A stretch of DNA of 37,395 nt from Betaproteobacteria bacterium. Lineage in GTDB: Bacteria; Pseudomonadota; Gammaproteobacteria; Burkholderiales; Burkholderiaceae_C. Position 1 is the stretch's first letter, and each line of letters starts with the position of its first letter. Shown here piece after piece: positions 6,867 through 15,081 of the stretch. Under the pieces are notes generated by a model. The model was given only the letters and a program-made list of their open reading frames with translations, was not told the origin of the DNA and made no database searches. Position numbers and translations under genes: made by a program. Where the stretch lies: NCBI GenBank assembly GCA_025360705.1, contig JANYBQ010000256.1:1-37395 (forward strand). Reading direction: 5' to 3'.

Positions 6867-7613
6867 TCAACAACGCGTCGGCCCCGCCAGCCAGTTGGCC
6901 AAGGCGCCGGTCACGACATCGGGCTGCTCCATGGTCGTCATGTGGCCGGATTCCTCTATCACCTGAAGCCGCGCCCCTGGAATCATGGTTGCCATCTGCT
7001 CATGGCGGGCGAGCGGGCTCCACTGGTCGTCGCGACCGCATAAAACCAGGGTAGGCACGGCAATACGTTCAAGCCCCTTTGTCGCGTCTGGCCGGCCCAG
7101 CAAGGCGCGAATCTGTGCTTCGAAAATAGCGGGTGTGCTGCGTTCGATCATGGCCAGGATGACGTCGAATACCGGTGTGGCCAGTTGCGTGGCGTGCACC
7201 ATGCCACGTGCCCATGCCGCGCCCATCGCACGCATGCCCGCGGTGCGCGACTGCTCCAGCAACACCAGGCGACCCGCCTTCTCCCGCTCGCCCGCCGCTC
7301 CGACTGGCAGCGGTTGGTACCCGGTGTCGAGCAAGGCAAGACGTTGCACCCGATGAGGCGCCAGCCGCACCATTTCCAGCGCCACCCGGCCGCCCATGGA
7401 ATGACCGGCCAGGGAAAAACATTCGGACGGCGCCGTAGCCAATGCGTGTTCCGCCATTGCCGTCAGGCTGTCCAGCGAACCGTAGTCGGGCACATGGCAG
7501 TCGGCCTGTGCAGTCAGCAAATGAATTTGGTCCTTCCAGACCGCGGCGTCGCATAGAAGGCCGGGCAACAGCAGCAACGATGGTTTGGACATTTTGTTTA
7601 CCAATGAAAGCAT
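6867..7613 (-). CDS. Alpha/beta hydrolase
   Basis: 248 aa. Alpha/beta-hydrolase fold with LLLLPGLLCD (oxyanion strand), nucleophile elbow GHSMGG (Ser72), acid Asp in CGRDDQWSP and base His in EESGHMTT, all in order. It belongs to the small esterase/lipase-like group; the substrate is unknown. The ATG at 7613 is chosen; a second ATG at 7592 (MSKPSLLLLPG) is equally possible. The first half of the gene is overlapped, in another frame of the same strand, by the run-on end of the 2H phosphoesterase ORF. The protein is well conserved in its own frame, so this is the real gene over that stretch. Confidence 0.87.
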   Translation of the reverse strand: MLSLVNKMSKPSLLLLPGLLCDAAVWKDQIHLLTAQADCHVPDYGSLDSLTAMAEHALATAPSECFSLAGHSMGGRVALEMVRLAPHRVQRLALLDTGYQPLPVGAAGEREKAGRLVLLEQSRTAGMRAMGAAWARGMVHATQLATPVFDVILAMIERSTPAIFEAQIRALLGRPDATKGLERIAVPTLVLCGRDDQWSPLARHEQMATMIPGARLQVIEESGHMTTMEQPDVVTGALANWLAGPTRC

Positions 7614-8262
7614 CAACCCCGCGCAACGGCCAGAGTGCCAGAGGCAGGTGCCGGGTTTGACCGATCAGGCTGTGTACCAACACAAACTCATGCACGGTCC
7701 AACGGATCGTTTCGACGGGGTGTTCGCCGACGACCTTGGTAGCGTCATACAGCAGCGTCACGTGCGGCGTAAAGCCCGATTTCACAGCTAAACCGGCACC
7801 TTGCATCGCCAAAACAAGTTTCTGCCGGAACTCAGTAAGTGCGATAAGGCCTTCGCCCCCAAATAAAACAAGCGGCTTCTCTTGATCACCCTTGAAGCTC
7901 ATAACGCGGTCAAACTTCACTTCGAAAGGCGGCATGACAATAGACGCCATTGCCAGTCTCACCGCATCCACGATGTCTTGCGGCAAGACGTCGAAGTTGC
8001 CGAATGGGTACAGCGTAATATGGAACCGGTCCTTCAGGAGAGGGCTCCCAGTCAATCCATGCAAGCTTTGCTCACGATGCGCGAGCCTCATGAGGCATTC
8101 GGCGGTTTCCGCGTGCGGGAAGGCTGCCAAAAACAACCCGTTCCGCCCATTCCGGATTGCCTTCGACCACCGTTTTGGCTCTGGTACAGGTTCAAAGCCC
8201 GGCAGCAACACCTGCTCCGGCAAGCAGTCCGCATCGCCGGTGCTGAAACGGCTGGTTGCCAT
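7069..8262 (-). CDS. 2H phosphoesterase (2'-5' RNA ligase/ThpR-like); ORF runs on out of frame past residue 215
   Basis: The ORF is 397 codons, but only about residues 1-215 (8262 down to 7618) are protein-like. Both catalytic HxTx motifs are there: HITL (His81) and HVTL (His167), with the final LALWPL at about 208-213 where such proteins normally end. This family hydrolyses or ligates 2'-5' or cyclic phosphodiester RNA ends. From residue 216 on, the frame is a shadow of the alpha/beta hydrolase gene and should not be read as a domain. One extra G in the G4 run at 7617-7620 would give a TGA stop overlapping the hydrolase ATG (TGATG), the usual operon arrangement. So a 1-nt deletion or a sequencing error is likely. 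Start at ATG 8262, preceded by GAGGT at good spacing; guaA ends 20 bp upstream. Confidence 0.72.
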   Translation of the reverse strand: MATSRFSTGDADCLPEQVLLPGFEPVPEPKRWSKAIRNGRNGLFLAAFPHAETAECLMRLAHREQSLHGLTGSPLLKDRFHITLYPFGNFDVLPQDIVDAVRLAMASIVMPPFEVKFDRVMSFKGDQEKPLVLFGGEGLIALTEFRQKLVLAMQGAGLAVKSGFTPHVTLLYDATKVVGEHPVETIRWTVHEFVLVHSLIGQTRHLPLALWPLRGVDAFIGKQNVQTIVAAVARPSMRRRGLEGPNSFADCTGRLPCARLRFAGQPDGNGGTRIGYGAVRMFFPGRSFHGRPGGAGNGAAGASSGATSCLARHRVPTAASRSGGRAGEGGSPGVAGAVAHRGHACDGRGMGTWHGARHATGHTGIRRHPGHDRTQHTRYFRSTDSRLAGPARRDKGA

Positions 8263-8282
8263 GGTTTACCTCAAGCCCTTTC

Positions 8283-9896
8283 CTACTCCCACTCGATCGT
8301 CGCCGGCGGTTTGCTGCTCACGTCGTAGGTCACCCGATTAATGCCGCGCACTTCATTGATGATGCGGCTTGACACTCGTCTGAGCAGCGCATAAGGCAGC
8401 TCGGCCCAATCGGCGGTCATGAAGTCGCTGGTTTGCACGGCGCGCAGCGCCACCACGTAATCGTAGGTGCGTCCGTCGCCCATCACGCCCACGCTCTTGA
8501 CCGGCAGGAAGACGGCGAACGCCTGGCTCGTCAGGTCGTACCAGTTCTTGCCGGTTTCGGCATCCACGAAGGTGCGCAATTCTTCGATAAAAATTGCATC
8601 CGCGTGCCGCAGCAGGTCGGCATATTCTTTTTTTACTTCGCCCAGTATGCGCACGCCCAGCCCAGGGCCGGGGAAAGGATGCCGGTACACCATGGCGCGC
8701 GGCAGTCCCAACGCCACGCCCAGTTCACGCACTTCGTCCTTGAACAATTCGCGCAGCGGCTCCAGCAATTTCAGACCCAGTTGCTCGGGCAGGCCGCCGA
8801 CATTGTGGTGGCTCTTGATGGTCACCGCTTTTTTCGTCCTGGCGCCGCCGGACTCGATCACATCGGGGTAAATCGTGCCCTGCGCCAGCCAGGCCACATG
8901 GCGCGACTGGTCGCCCTTTAGCTTGGCCGCCTCGGTCTTGAACACTTCCACGAATTCGCGCCCGATAATTTTGCGTTTAGCTTCTGGATCACTCACGCCC
9001 GATAGATGGCCGAGGAACTGGTCGGCCGCATCGATTCGCACCACCTTGGCGTGCAGCTTACCGACAAACATGTCCATCACCGCGTCGCCTTCATCGAGCC
9101 GCAAGAGACCGTGGTCCACGAACACACAGGTTAGCCGGTCGCCGATGGCGCGATGGATCAGGGCAGCGGCCACCGACGAATCTACGCCACCCGACAGACC
9201 CAGGATGACTTCTTCCTCGCCCACCTGGGCGCGGATTTTCTCAATCGCCTCGGTTATGTAATCGCCCATGATCCAGTCGGCACGGGTGCCGCAGATCTCC
9301 AGCACGAAACGCTCAAGAATCGCCGCGCCGCGTTTTGTGTGCGTCACCTCGGGGTGGAACTGCACGCCATAAAAGCGCCGCTCTTCGTCGGCCATCCCGG
9401 CTATCGGGCAACTGTCGGTACTGGCCATAAGTTTGAAGCCGCCTGGCATCTCGGTGACCTTGTCGCCGTGGCTCATCCACACCTGCAACATGCCGTGGCC
9501 CATGGGCGTGGCGTAATCCTGCAGGCCGTTCAACAACCGGGTGTGGGCGTGGGCACGAACGTCCGCATGGCCGAACTCGCGTTTGCTGCTGGGTGCGACA
9601 CGTCCGCCCAATTGCACGGCCATGGTGAACATCCCATAACAGATGCCAAGTACCGGAATTCCCAGTTCGTAGACCAACACAGGCGCTCGTAGATCGTGCT
9701 CTTCATAGGTACTGGCGTGGCTGCCCGACAAAATCACTCCCTTGAGCTGGCCGTCGCTGGCGTAAGAACGCAGCCATTCATTGCCGATGTCACAGGGCAC
9801 GACTTCGCAGAAAACATGGGCTTCGCGGATGCGCCGCGCAATCAGTTGCGTAACCTGCGATCCAAAGTCGAGAATAAGGATTTTCTGATGTTGCAT
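8283..9896 (-). CDS. guaA: GMP synthase (glutamine-hydrolysing)
   Basis: 537 aa from the ATG at 9896, the standard length. Converts XMP, glutamine and ATP to GMP in the cytoplasm. The N-terminal class I glutamine amidotransferase has nucleophile Cys86 in GICYGMF and the His/Glu pair in VQFHPE. The ATP pyrophosphatase domain has the loop LSGGVDSS. The C-terminal dimerisation domain ends in the standard PPATIEWE. The open frame extends 21 codons upstream without homology and without a convincing ribosome-binding site. It lies after guaB, with about 200 bp holding two tandem repeats between. Confidence 0.97.
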   Translation of the reverse strand: MQHQKILILDFGSQVTQLIARRIREAHVFCEVVPCDIGNEWLRSYASDGQLKGVILSGSHASTYEEHDLRAPVLVYELGIPVLGICYGMFTMAVQLGGRVAPSSKREFGHADVRAHAHTRLLNGLQDYATPMGHGMLQVWMSHGDKVTEMPGGFKLMASTDSCPIAGMADEERRFYGVQFHPEVTHTKRGAAILERFVLEICGTRADWIMGDYITEAIEKIRAQVGEEEVILGLSGGVDSSVAAALIHRAIGDRLTCVFVDHGLLRLDEGDAVMDMFVGKLHAKVVRIDAADQFLGHLSGVSDPEAKRKIIGREFVEVFKTEAAKLKGDQSRHVAWLAQGTIYPDVIESGGARTKKAVTIKSHHNVGGLPEQLGLKLLEPLRELFKDEVRELGVALGLPRAMVYRHPFPGPGLGVRILGEVKKEYADLLRHADAIFIEELRTFVDAETGKNWYDLTSQAFAVFLPVKSVGVMGDGRTYDYVVALRAVQTSDFMTADWAELPYALLRRVSSRIINEVRGINRVTYDVSSKPPATIEWE

Positions 9897-9935
9897 ATGG
9901 AGGAGAGTAGCTACCGTATACAAGGTTTCAAGCGG

Positions 9936-10016
9936 CAATTTTCCGACGGGCCGCCCCAAGGGAAATTAACCCCCTTTGGCGGGCAGCGTAGTCCACGCAG
10001 TGACAAGCGTGGGGGC
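9936..10016. repeat. Dispersed intergenic repeat, tandem copy 1
   Basis: 81-nt unit in the guaB-guaA spacer, directly abutting a second unit at 10017. Both contain GGGCCGCCCCAAGGGAAAT early, a C-run/G-run centre and the end CACGCAGTGACAAGCGTGG. The parts can fold into two small stems (GCCGCCCC with GGGGCAGC, and CACGC with GCGTG). The stretch carries no credible gene. Confidence 0.85.
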
Positions 10017-10096
10017 CAATTTCCCGCCGGGCCGCCCCAAGGGAAATTAACCCCCCCGGGGGGCAGCGCGGTACACGCAGTGACAAGCGTGGGGGC
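10017..10096. repeat. Dispersed intergenic repeat, tandem copy 2
   Basis: 80-nt unit, close to identical to copy 1 except in the central C/G run and the six bases before the CACGCAGTG core. It ends four bases before the guaB stop codon. A third, more diverged copy lies in reverse orientation at about 28648-28718 between yejE and yejF. Confidence 0.85.
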
Positions 10097-10100
10097 CACA

Positions 10101-11570
10101 TCAATCCGCGCGGTAGTTAGGCGCTTCTTTCGTGATCTGCACGTCATGCACATGACTTTCGCGAATGCCGGCAGCGGTGATTTCCACGAACTCGGCCCTC
10201 GCCTGCATGTCCCCGATGGTCGCGCAGCCGCAATACCCCATGCTTGCCCGCACGCCACCTGACATCTGGTAGACGATGGAGACCACGGACCCCTTGTACG
10301 GCACGCGTCCCTCTATTCCCTCGGGTACCAGTTTGTCGGCGTTCGGGTTGCCGGTGGTGGCCTCCTGGAAATAACGGTCCGCGCTGCCTTGTTGCATGGC
10401 GCCTATCGAGCCCATGCCGCGGTAACTTTTATAGCTGCGACCCTGGTACAGGATCACCTCCCCTGGCGCCTCTTCGGTGCCCGCGAACATGCCGCCCATC
10501 ATGACCGTGCTGGCGCCGGCGGCAATCGCCTTGGCGATATCTCCGCTGTAACGCACGCCGCCGTCGGCGATCAGCGGCACGCCGCTGCCGCATAGTGCGG
10601 TGGCCACGCTGTCGATCGCCATGATCTGCGGCACACCGACGCCGGCCACGATACGTGTAGTACAAATCGAGCCTGGACCAATGCCGACCTTGACCGCGTC
10701 CGCGCCCGCCTCCACCAGTGCCCGCGCGGCGGCACCGGTGGCGATATTGCCGCCGATCACGTCCACCTGTGGATAGTTGCGTTTGACCCAGCGCACGCGC
10801 TCTATCACGCCCTGGCTGTGGCCGTGCGCCGTATCCACCACAATGGCGTCGACGCCCGCGCGCACCAGCGCCTCAACGCGCTCTTCGGTGCCTTCGCCAA
10901 CACCCACGGCAGCACCTACCCGAAGCTTGCCCAGCGCGTCACGGGCGGCATTGGGAAAACTGGTTTGTTTGGTGATGTCCTTGACCGTGATCAAGCCCTT
11001 GAGCTCGAACGCGTCGTTGATCACCAGCAGGCGTTCGAGTTTGTATTTGTTCAGCAGCGCCTTGGCTTCGAGCAGGGTGGTCCCATCGCGCACCGTGACC
11101 AACTTGTCGCGCGGCGTCATGATGTGGCTTACTGGTATGTCGTAGCGGGTCTCGAAGCGCAAATCGCGGCCAGTGACAATGCCTACGACCTTGCCGCCTT
11201 CGCACACCGGGAAACCGGATACGCCAAGTTGCTCCGACAGGTCGATCACCTGGCGCACCGTATGCGTCGGCGTGATGACTACCGGGTCGCGTAATACGCC
11301 GGATTCGTAGCGTTTAACGCGTGCAACCTGCGCGGCCTGGTCCTTGGCGGAAAAATTCTTGTGCACGATACCGATACCGCCCTCCTGGGCCATGGCAATC
11401 GCCAACCGAGCTTCGGTAACCGTGTCCATGGCGGCCGATACCAGCGGCAGGTTAAGCGTGATGTTGCGGGAGAAACGGGTGGCAAGGGAGGTGTCCTTGG
11501 GCAGGACTTGGGAGAACGCAGGCACCAACAACACGTCGTCGAAGGTGAGCGCTTTGCCGAGCAGGCGCAT
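10101..11570 (-). CDS. guaB: Inosine-5'-monophosphate dehydrogenase
   Basis: 489 aa from the ATG at 11570. Oxidises IMP to XMP with NAD+, the committed step to guanine nucleotides; GuaA next downstream completes the route. The catalytic Cys303 is in GPGSICTTR. Two CBS motifs (about residues 90-205) interrupt the TIM barrel, as usual, and the flap region has SYRGMGS. The ATG at 11570 follows GGAG at 7 nt and matches the family start [15 protein letters not shown]; the open frame upstream is not conserved. It is divergent from the DUF4124 gene with 73 bp between starts. Confidence 0.97.
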   Translation of the reverse strand: MRLLGKALTFDDVLLVPAFSQVLPKDTSLATRFSRNITLNLPLVSAAMDTVTEARLAIAMAQEGGIGIVHKNFSAKDQAAQVARVKRYESGVLRDPVVITPTHTVRQVIDLSEQLGVSGFPVCEGGKVVGIVTGRDLRFETRYDIPVSHIMTPRDKLVTVRDGTTLLEAKALLNKYKLERLLVINDAFELKGLITVKDITKQTSFPNAARDALGKLRVGAAVGVGEGTEERVEALVRAGVDAIVVDTAHGHSQGVIERVRWVKRNYPQVDVIGGNIATGAAARALVEAGADAVKVGIGPGSICTTRIVAGVGVPQIMAIDSVATALCGSGVPLIADGGVRYSGDIAKAIAAGASTVMMGGMFAGTEEAPGEVILYQGRSYKSYRGMGSIGAMQQGSADRYFQEATTGNPNADKLVPEGIEGRVPYKGSVVSIVYQMSGGVRASMGYCGCATIGDMQARAEFVEITAAGIRESHVHDVQITKEAPNYRAD

Positions 11571-11590
11571 GTCAAAGCTCCAAATGACGA

Positions 11591-11596
11591 ATTGTA
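11591..11596 (-). promoter_or_regulatory. Possible -10 element of guaB
   Basis: On the minus strand TACAAT lies 20 nt before the guaB ATG, in an otherwise GC-rich spacer. No convincing -35 hexamer stands 16-18 nt upstream, so the assignment is weak. Confidence 0.3.
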
Positions 11597-11643
11597 CCCG
11601 CGCACCCCTGCCGGGCACCCTCCGTCAGCGGTAAACTGCGCCC

Positions 11644-12177
11644 ATGAACAGGTTCCCAACACTACTCGTGGTCGCTGTTGCCTGGCTGGCCTGCAGCGCT
11701 GCCCAGGCACAGTGGCAATGGACGGACAAAGATGGCCGAAAGGTATTCAGCGACCGCGCGCCGCCGGCGGATGTACCGGCAAAGAACATCCTGAGGCAAC
11801 CCGGCATGACCACGCGCGCTAGCGAGGTACCGGCCAATGCAGCGCCGACCCGGGCGGCCTCGGCCACGGGGGAGCCGGCTGGTCAATCCGCATCGGATGT
11901 AGACACTCCAAAACTTAGCGGCGTTGACAAGGAATTGGCTGACAAGAAGAAGTTGGCCGAGGCCGCGATCGCGGCCAAAACCAAAGCCGAAGAGGAACGC
12001 GTGGCCAAGGCCAGGGTGGAAAACTGCGACCACGCAAAGAGTAACAGGGCCGTCATGGATTCGGGGGTGCGCGTGTCGCAGACCGATGCCAAAGGTGAAC
12101 GCATAGTGATGGACGACGCGGCCCGGACGGCTGAACTCAAGCGTATTCAGACAGCCGTGGCTACCAATTGCAGATGA
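11644..12177 (+). CDS. DUF4124 domain-containing exported protein
   Basis: 177 aa. Signal peptide at residues 1-22 (cleavage probably after AQA), so the protein is expected in the periplasm. Residues 22-45 hold the DUF4124 pattern WQWTDKDGRKVFSDRAPP. A low-complexity Ala/Pro/Thr linker follows, then a charged Ala/Lys/Glu segment (about 98-128) that may form a coiled coil, and a conserved C-terminal patch with two Cys (in VENC and TNCR) that could form a disulphide. Such proteins are common in betaproteobacteria, with no known function. Divergent from guaB. Confidence 0.85.
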   Translation: MNRFPTLLVVAVAWLACSAAQAQWQWTDKDGRKVFSDRAPPADVPAKNILRQPGMTTRASEVPANAAPTRAASATGEPAGQSASDVDTPKLSGVDKELADKKKLAEAAIAAKTKAEEERVAKARVENCDHAKSNRAVMDSGVRVSQTDAKGERIVMDDAARTAELKRIQTAVATNCR

Positions 12178-12194
12178 GTCGGGGCCAACTGTTA

Positions 12195-12530
12195 TCAGTA
12201 ACCGGCTTTGGCGCCAGGCCGCTTGCGCGCAAAGAGGCCGGCTGAGCGCGTTCCCTGTTGCTCAAAACGCGCGCGGCGGGCCTCCTTGGGGTCGACCTTG
12301 AGCGGCCGATAGATTTCAACCCGGTCCCGGTCTTGCAAAACCTGCTGCAGCGCGGCTTTTTTGCCCCACACGCCCAGCGCCAACTTGTCGGCGGTTAGGT
12401 CAGGAAATTCCGCCAACATGCCGCTGAATTGCAAAGCTTGCGCGACCGTGGCACCAGGCTCAAGTAACAACGCAACCTCGTTAACCTTGCGCGCAAACGG
12501 GGAAAACACCACAGTCACGCGAATTTCCAT
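12195..12530 (-). CDS. rnfH: RnfH/RatB family ubiquitin-like protein
   Basis: 111 aa. Matches the UPF0125/RnfH family: the beta-grasp core runs to about residue 80, including ATVAQAL, LGVWGK and DRVEIYRPLKVDPKEARR. The name comes from the Rnf complex, but the protein's biochemical role is unsettled; in E. coli it sits beside ratA. Here it lies 2 bp after ratA on the same strand and is surely co-transcribed. The basic C-terminal tail is typical. Confidence 0.92.
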   Translation of the reverse strand: MEIRVTVVFSPFARKVNEVALLLEPGATVAQALQFSGMLAEFPDLTADKLALGVWGKKAALQQVLQDRDRVEIYRPLKVDPKEARRARFEQQGTRSAGLFARKRPGAKAGY

Positions 12531-12532
12531 AG

Positions 12533-12976
12533 CTACTTTGCGTAGACCTGTTCGGCCCGTTTCACGAAGGCGTCCACCAAACTGCCCGCGATCCAGTCGA
12601 ACACCGGCCCCACCAAGGCTCCCAGCGCGGCATTGTCAAAGCCATAGTTCAGTACCAGTTCCACTCTGCAGGCGCGCTGTGCGCCATCGCCCAGGGGGAT
12701 AAACTTCCACTGACCGTCGAGTTGGGAAAACGGTCCGTCCACCAGTTTCATGCCCACGGCGCGACCAGGTGTGTGCAAGTTGCGCGTAGTAAAGCTTTGG
12801 TGTACGCCGCCAAATGCGATGCCCACCCTGGCTGTCATGCCTGTGTCGTCCACCGCCACCACTTCCGCGCGATCGCACCAGGGCAGAAATTTCGGGTATA
12901 CGGCAATGTCGGTCACCAGCGCATACATTTCCTCGGGCCGATACCAGATAAGGACGGACTTGTTGACGGTTTTCAT
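12533..12976 (-). CDS. ratA: RatA family protein (START/polyketide cyclase-like; COQ10-type)
   Basis: 147 aa from ATG 12976 (MKTVNKSVLIWY). The family folds as a START-like lipid-binding cup. E. coli RatA was reported to block 70S assembly, while homologues (Coq10) act with ubiquinone; either role is possible here. Conserved marks are YALVTDIAVYPKFLPWC near the start and GPVFDWIAGSLVDAFVKRA near the end. The frame is open 26 codons further up but this reaches into the spacer shared with smpB. smpB lies divergently 80 bp away, and rnfH follows: the usual smpB/ratA/rnfH neighbourhood. Confidence 0.92.
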   Translation of the reverse strand: MKTVNKSVLIWYRPEEMYALVTDIAVYPKFLPWCDRAEVVAVDDTGMTARVGIAFGGVHQSFTTRNLHTPGRAVGMKLVDGPFSQLDGQWKFIPLGDGAQRACRVELVLNYGFDNAALGALVGPVFDWIAGSLVDAFVKRAEQVYAK

Positions 12977-13056
12977 AGAATGCAGGGCTGCGCGGGATTG
13001 TAGATAAGGAAGCACCCGAGCCTTATTCGCACCACTTACAACCCCACTTCGCACCC

Positions 13057-13542
13057 ATGGCCAAGAAACCCGATACCGCTGCCCCGAAACAGACGCGCAT
13101 TGCCGACAACAAGAAGGCCGCGTACAACTATTTTTTCGAAGAACGATTCGAGGCCGGCATGGTGCTGGAGGGCTGGGAAGTCAAGTCACTGCGCGAAGGC
13201 AAGGTCCAGCTGACCGATGGCTACGTGGTGATCCGCAACGGTGAGCTGTTCGTGATCGGTTGCCAGATCAACCCGCTGGGGACTGCGTCCACCCACGTCA
13301 GTCCGGACAAGGTGCGCACCAAAAAACTGTTGATGCACAAGGAAGAGATCAAGCGGCTGATAGGAAAAGTGGAGCAAAAGGGCTACACGCTGGTGCCGCT
13401 CAACCTGCACTGGAAAGCGGGCCGGGTGAAGTGCGAAGTCGCGCTGGCCAAAGGCAAGGCCGAACACGACAAACGCGACACCATCAAGGACCGTGAAGGC
13501 AAACGCGAAGTCGAACGCGTGATGAAAACCCGCAACCGCTGA
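13057..13542 (+). CDS. smpB: SsrA-binding protein SmpB
   Basis: 161 aa, standard length. Binds the tRNA-like part of tmRNA and brings it to stalled ribosomes for trans-translation. Typical blocks: [12 protein letters not shown], the [10 protein letters not shown] segment, the C-terminal basic tail [16 protein letters not shown] ending in KTRNR. Divergent from ratA; convergent with livF, with only 22 bp between stops and no clear terminator. No tmRNA gene is in the window. Confidence 0.97.
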   Translation: MAKKPDTAAPKQTRIADNKKAAYNYFFEERFEAGMVLEGWEVKSLREGKVQLTDGYVVIRNGELFVIGCQINPLGTASTHVSPDKVRTKKLLMHKEEIKRLIGKVEQKGYTLVPLNLHWKAGRVKCEVALAKGKAEHDKRDTIKDREGKREVERVMKTRNR

Positions 13543-13564
13543 GCGGCTGCAACCGTTGCCTGTT

Positions 13565-14302
13565 CTACATGCCCAGGTAAGCCTTTGTTGCCTCCTGATT
13601 GGCGACGAACTCGTCCATCGTGGCGTTGTAACGAACCTCTCCCTTCTCAAGGACACAGACCCGGTCCGACACCAGGGCGGCGAAGAATATGTTCTGCTCC
13701 GACAGCAGGATGCCGACCCCATGCGATTTAAGCTCCAGGATCGCCTGTGCCATTTGTTCGACGATGATGGGAGCCACGCCCTCGGACGGTTCGTCCAGAA
13801 GCACCATGCAAGGATTGCCCATCAGAGTACGCGCCAGCGTGAGCATCTGCTGTTCCCCGCCACTCATGCGTGCGCCCAGGCGATCGCGCATGGCACCCAG
13901 ATTGGGAAACAATTCGAACAGCTTTTGCGGTGTCCACACCGGCAATGCGCCTGCGTCCGACGGCTGACGTGGGTTCTGGCGCCCCACCTCAAGGTTTTCG
14001 AGCACGGTCAGGTCGCTGAAGATGCGCCGGTCTTGCGGGACGTAACCCAAGCCCAGCCGCGCCACTTCGTGCGGCGCGCTGCGGGAGATATCACGGCCAA
14101 GAAAAGACACTGCCCCGCTGCGTTTGTCGATCAGCCCCATCAGCGCTTTCAAGGTCGTCGACTTGCCCGCGCCGTTGCGGCCCATCAAGGCAAGCACCTG
14201 GCCACGCCGCACCTGCAGGTCCACACCGTGGAGAATTTGCGCCGCGCCGTACCAGGCGCGCAGGCCACGAACGTCGAGCATTGCGTCGTCGTGCCGCTCC
14301 AT
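13565..14302 (-). CDS. livF: ABC transporter ATPase, LivF type
   Basis: 245 aa. ATP-binding subunit of a branched-chain amino-acid type (HAAT) importer. Walker A GRNGAGKS (about residues 41-48), signature MSGGEQQML and Walker B MVLLDEPSEG are intact, and the lack of a long C-terminal extension plus the sequence after Walker A fit LivF. Its ATG overlaps the livG stop by 1 nt (TGATG), so translation is coupled. An inner ATG at 14281 (MLDVRGL) is an alternative start. Last gene of the run that starts at livK, perhaps at rimP. Confidence 0.93.
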   Translation of the reverse strand: MERHDDAMLDVRGLRAWYGAAQILHGVDLQVRRGQVLALMGRNGAGKSTTLKALMGLIDKRSGAVSFLGRDISRSAPHEVARLGLGYVPQDRRIFSDLTVLENLEVGRQNPRQPSDAGALPVWTPQKLFELFPNLGAMRDRLGARMSGGEQQMLTLARTLMGNPCMVLLDEPSEGVAPIIVEQMAQAILELKSHGVGILLSEQNIFFAALVSDRVCVLEKGEVRYNATMDEFVANQEATKAYLGM

Positions 14303-15081
14303 CAGGCGGTGTCCCGTGAACGCAGGGTGTTGTCGAACGTCTTTCCGCTGCCGAAATACACCTCCTGCACCCTGGGGTTGTTCCGGATATCCGCCGGCTT
14401 TCCATCGGCAATGACCCGGCCACCCGCCAGCACGACGATGCGATCCGCAAAGGCGAACACCACGTCCATGCTGTGTTCGGTGAATAACACCGCCAGGCCG
14501 CGCCGCGTTACCCACTGCCTGGTCAACGCCATCAGTTCAATACGCTCTTGCGGCGCCATGCCCGCAGTGGGTTCATCCATCAGCAACAAGCGGGGGCTGT
14601 TGGCGACCGCAATCGCCAGTTCCACACGCTTTACGTCACCATAGGCCAGCACGCCGCAAGGCCGCTCCGCTTGCCCCGCCATACCGACCCGCAGCAGCAA
14701 TTCCATCGCCTCTTCCCGTTTGTGCCGGGCTGCACGATGCCAGATGGAAAACAGCTTGCGATCGGCGGACAGCAAGGCCAGCTGGACATTTTCCAGCACG
14801 GTCAGCGACCCAAATGTCTCGGCGATCTGAAAGGTGCGGCCGACCCCCATGCGCCAGATGTCGCGCGGCGCGCGCCCGAGCAATTCCTGGTCCCCCAACA
14901 GAATCGACCCCGCGTCGGCACCCAGCTGTCCATTGAGCATGTTGAAGACGGTGGACTTGCCGGCGCCATTGGGGCCAATCAGCGCCAGCAATTCGCCTGC
15001 CGCGACGCTGAAGCTCACACCATCGACCGCGCGGTTGCCGTCAAAAGCCTTCTCAAGATGGGAGACCGTCAGAAGACGCAC
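14302..15081 (-). CDS. livG: ABC transporter ATPase, LivG type
   Basis: 259 aa. Walker A GPNGAGKS (about residues 36-43), LivG-specific insert including IWRMGVGRTFQIAETF, Walker B LLLMDEPTAGMAP and the switch His in FTEHSMDVVF. The signature region is diverged to LAYGDVKRVELA, as often in LivG. The start is GTG at 15081, overlapping the TAG of the permease gene by 1 nt. It pairs with LivF as the ATPase dimer under the LivHM permease. Confidence 0.93.
   Translation of the reverse strand: MRLLTVSHLEKAFDGNRAVDGVSFSVAAGELLALIGPNGAGKSTVFNMLNGQLGADAGSILLGDQELLGRAPRDIWRMGVGRTFQIAETFGSLTVLENVQLALLSADRKLFSIWHRAARHKREEAMELLLRVGMAGQAERPCGVLAYGDVKRVELAIAVANSPRLLLMDEPTAGMAPQERIELMALTRQWVTRRGLAVLFTEHSMDVVFAFADRIVVLAGGRVIADGKPADIRNNPRVQEVYFGSGKTFDNTLRSRDTA

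Noticed and set aside
7069-7617. C-terminal half of the 397-codon 2H phosphoesterase ORF as a novel domain
   Set aside because: It is the alpha/beta hydrolase sequence read in another frame, with Gly/Arg-rich low-complexity output.
12533-12976. RatA-RnfH as a toxin-antitoxin system
   Set aside because: The names come from E. coli (ratA/ratB), but RnfH is not shown to neutralise RatA and the pair is a conserved housekeeping neighbour of smpB; I do not call it a toxin-antitoxin module.
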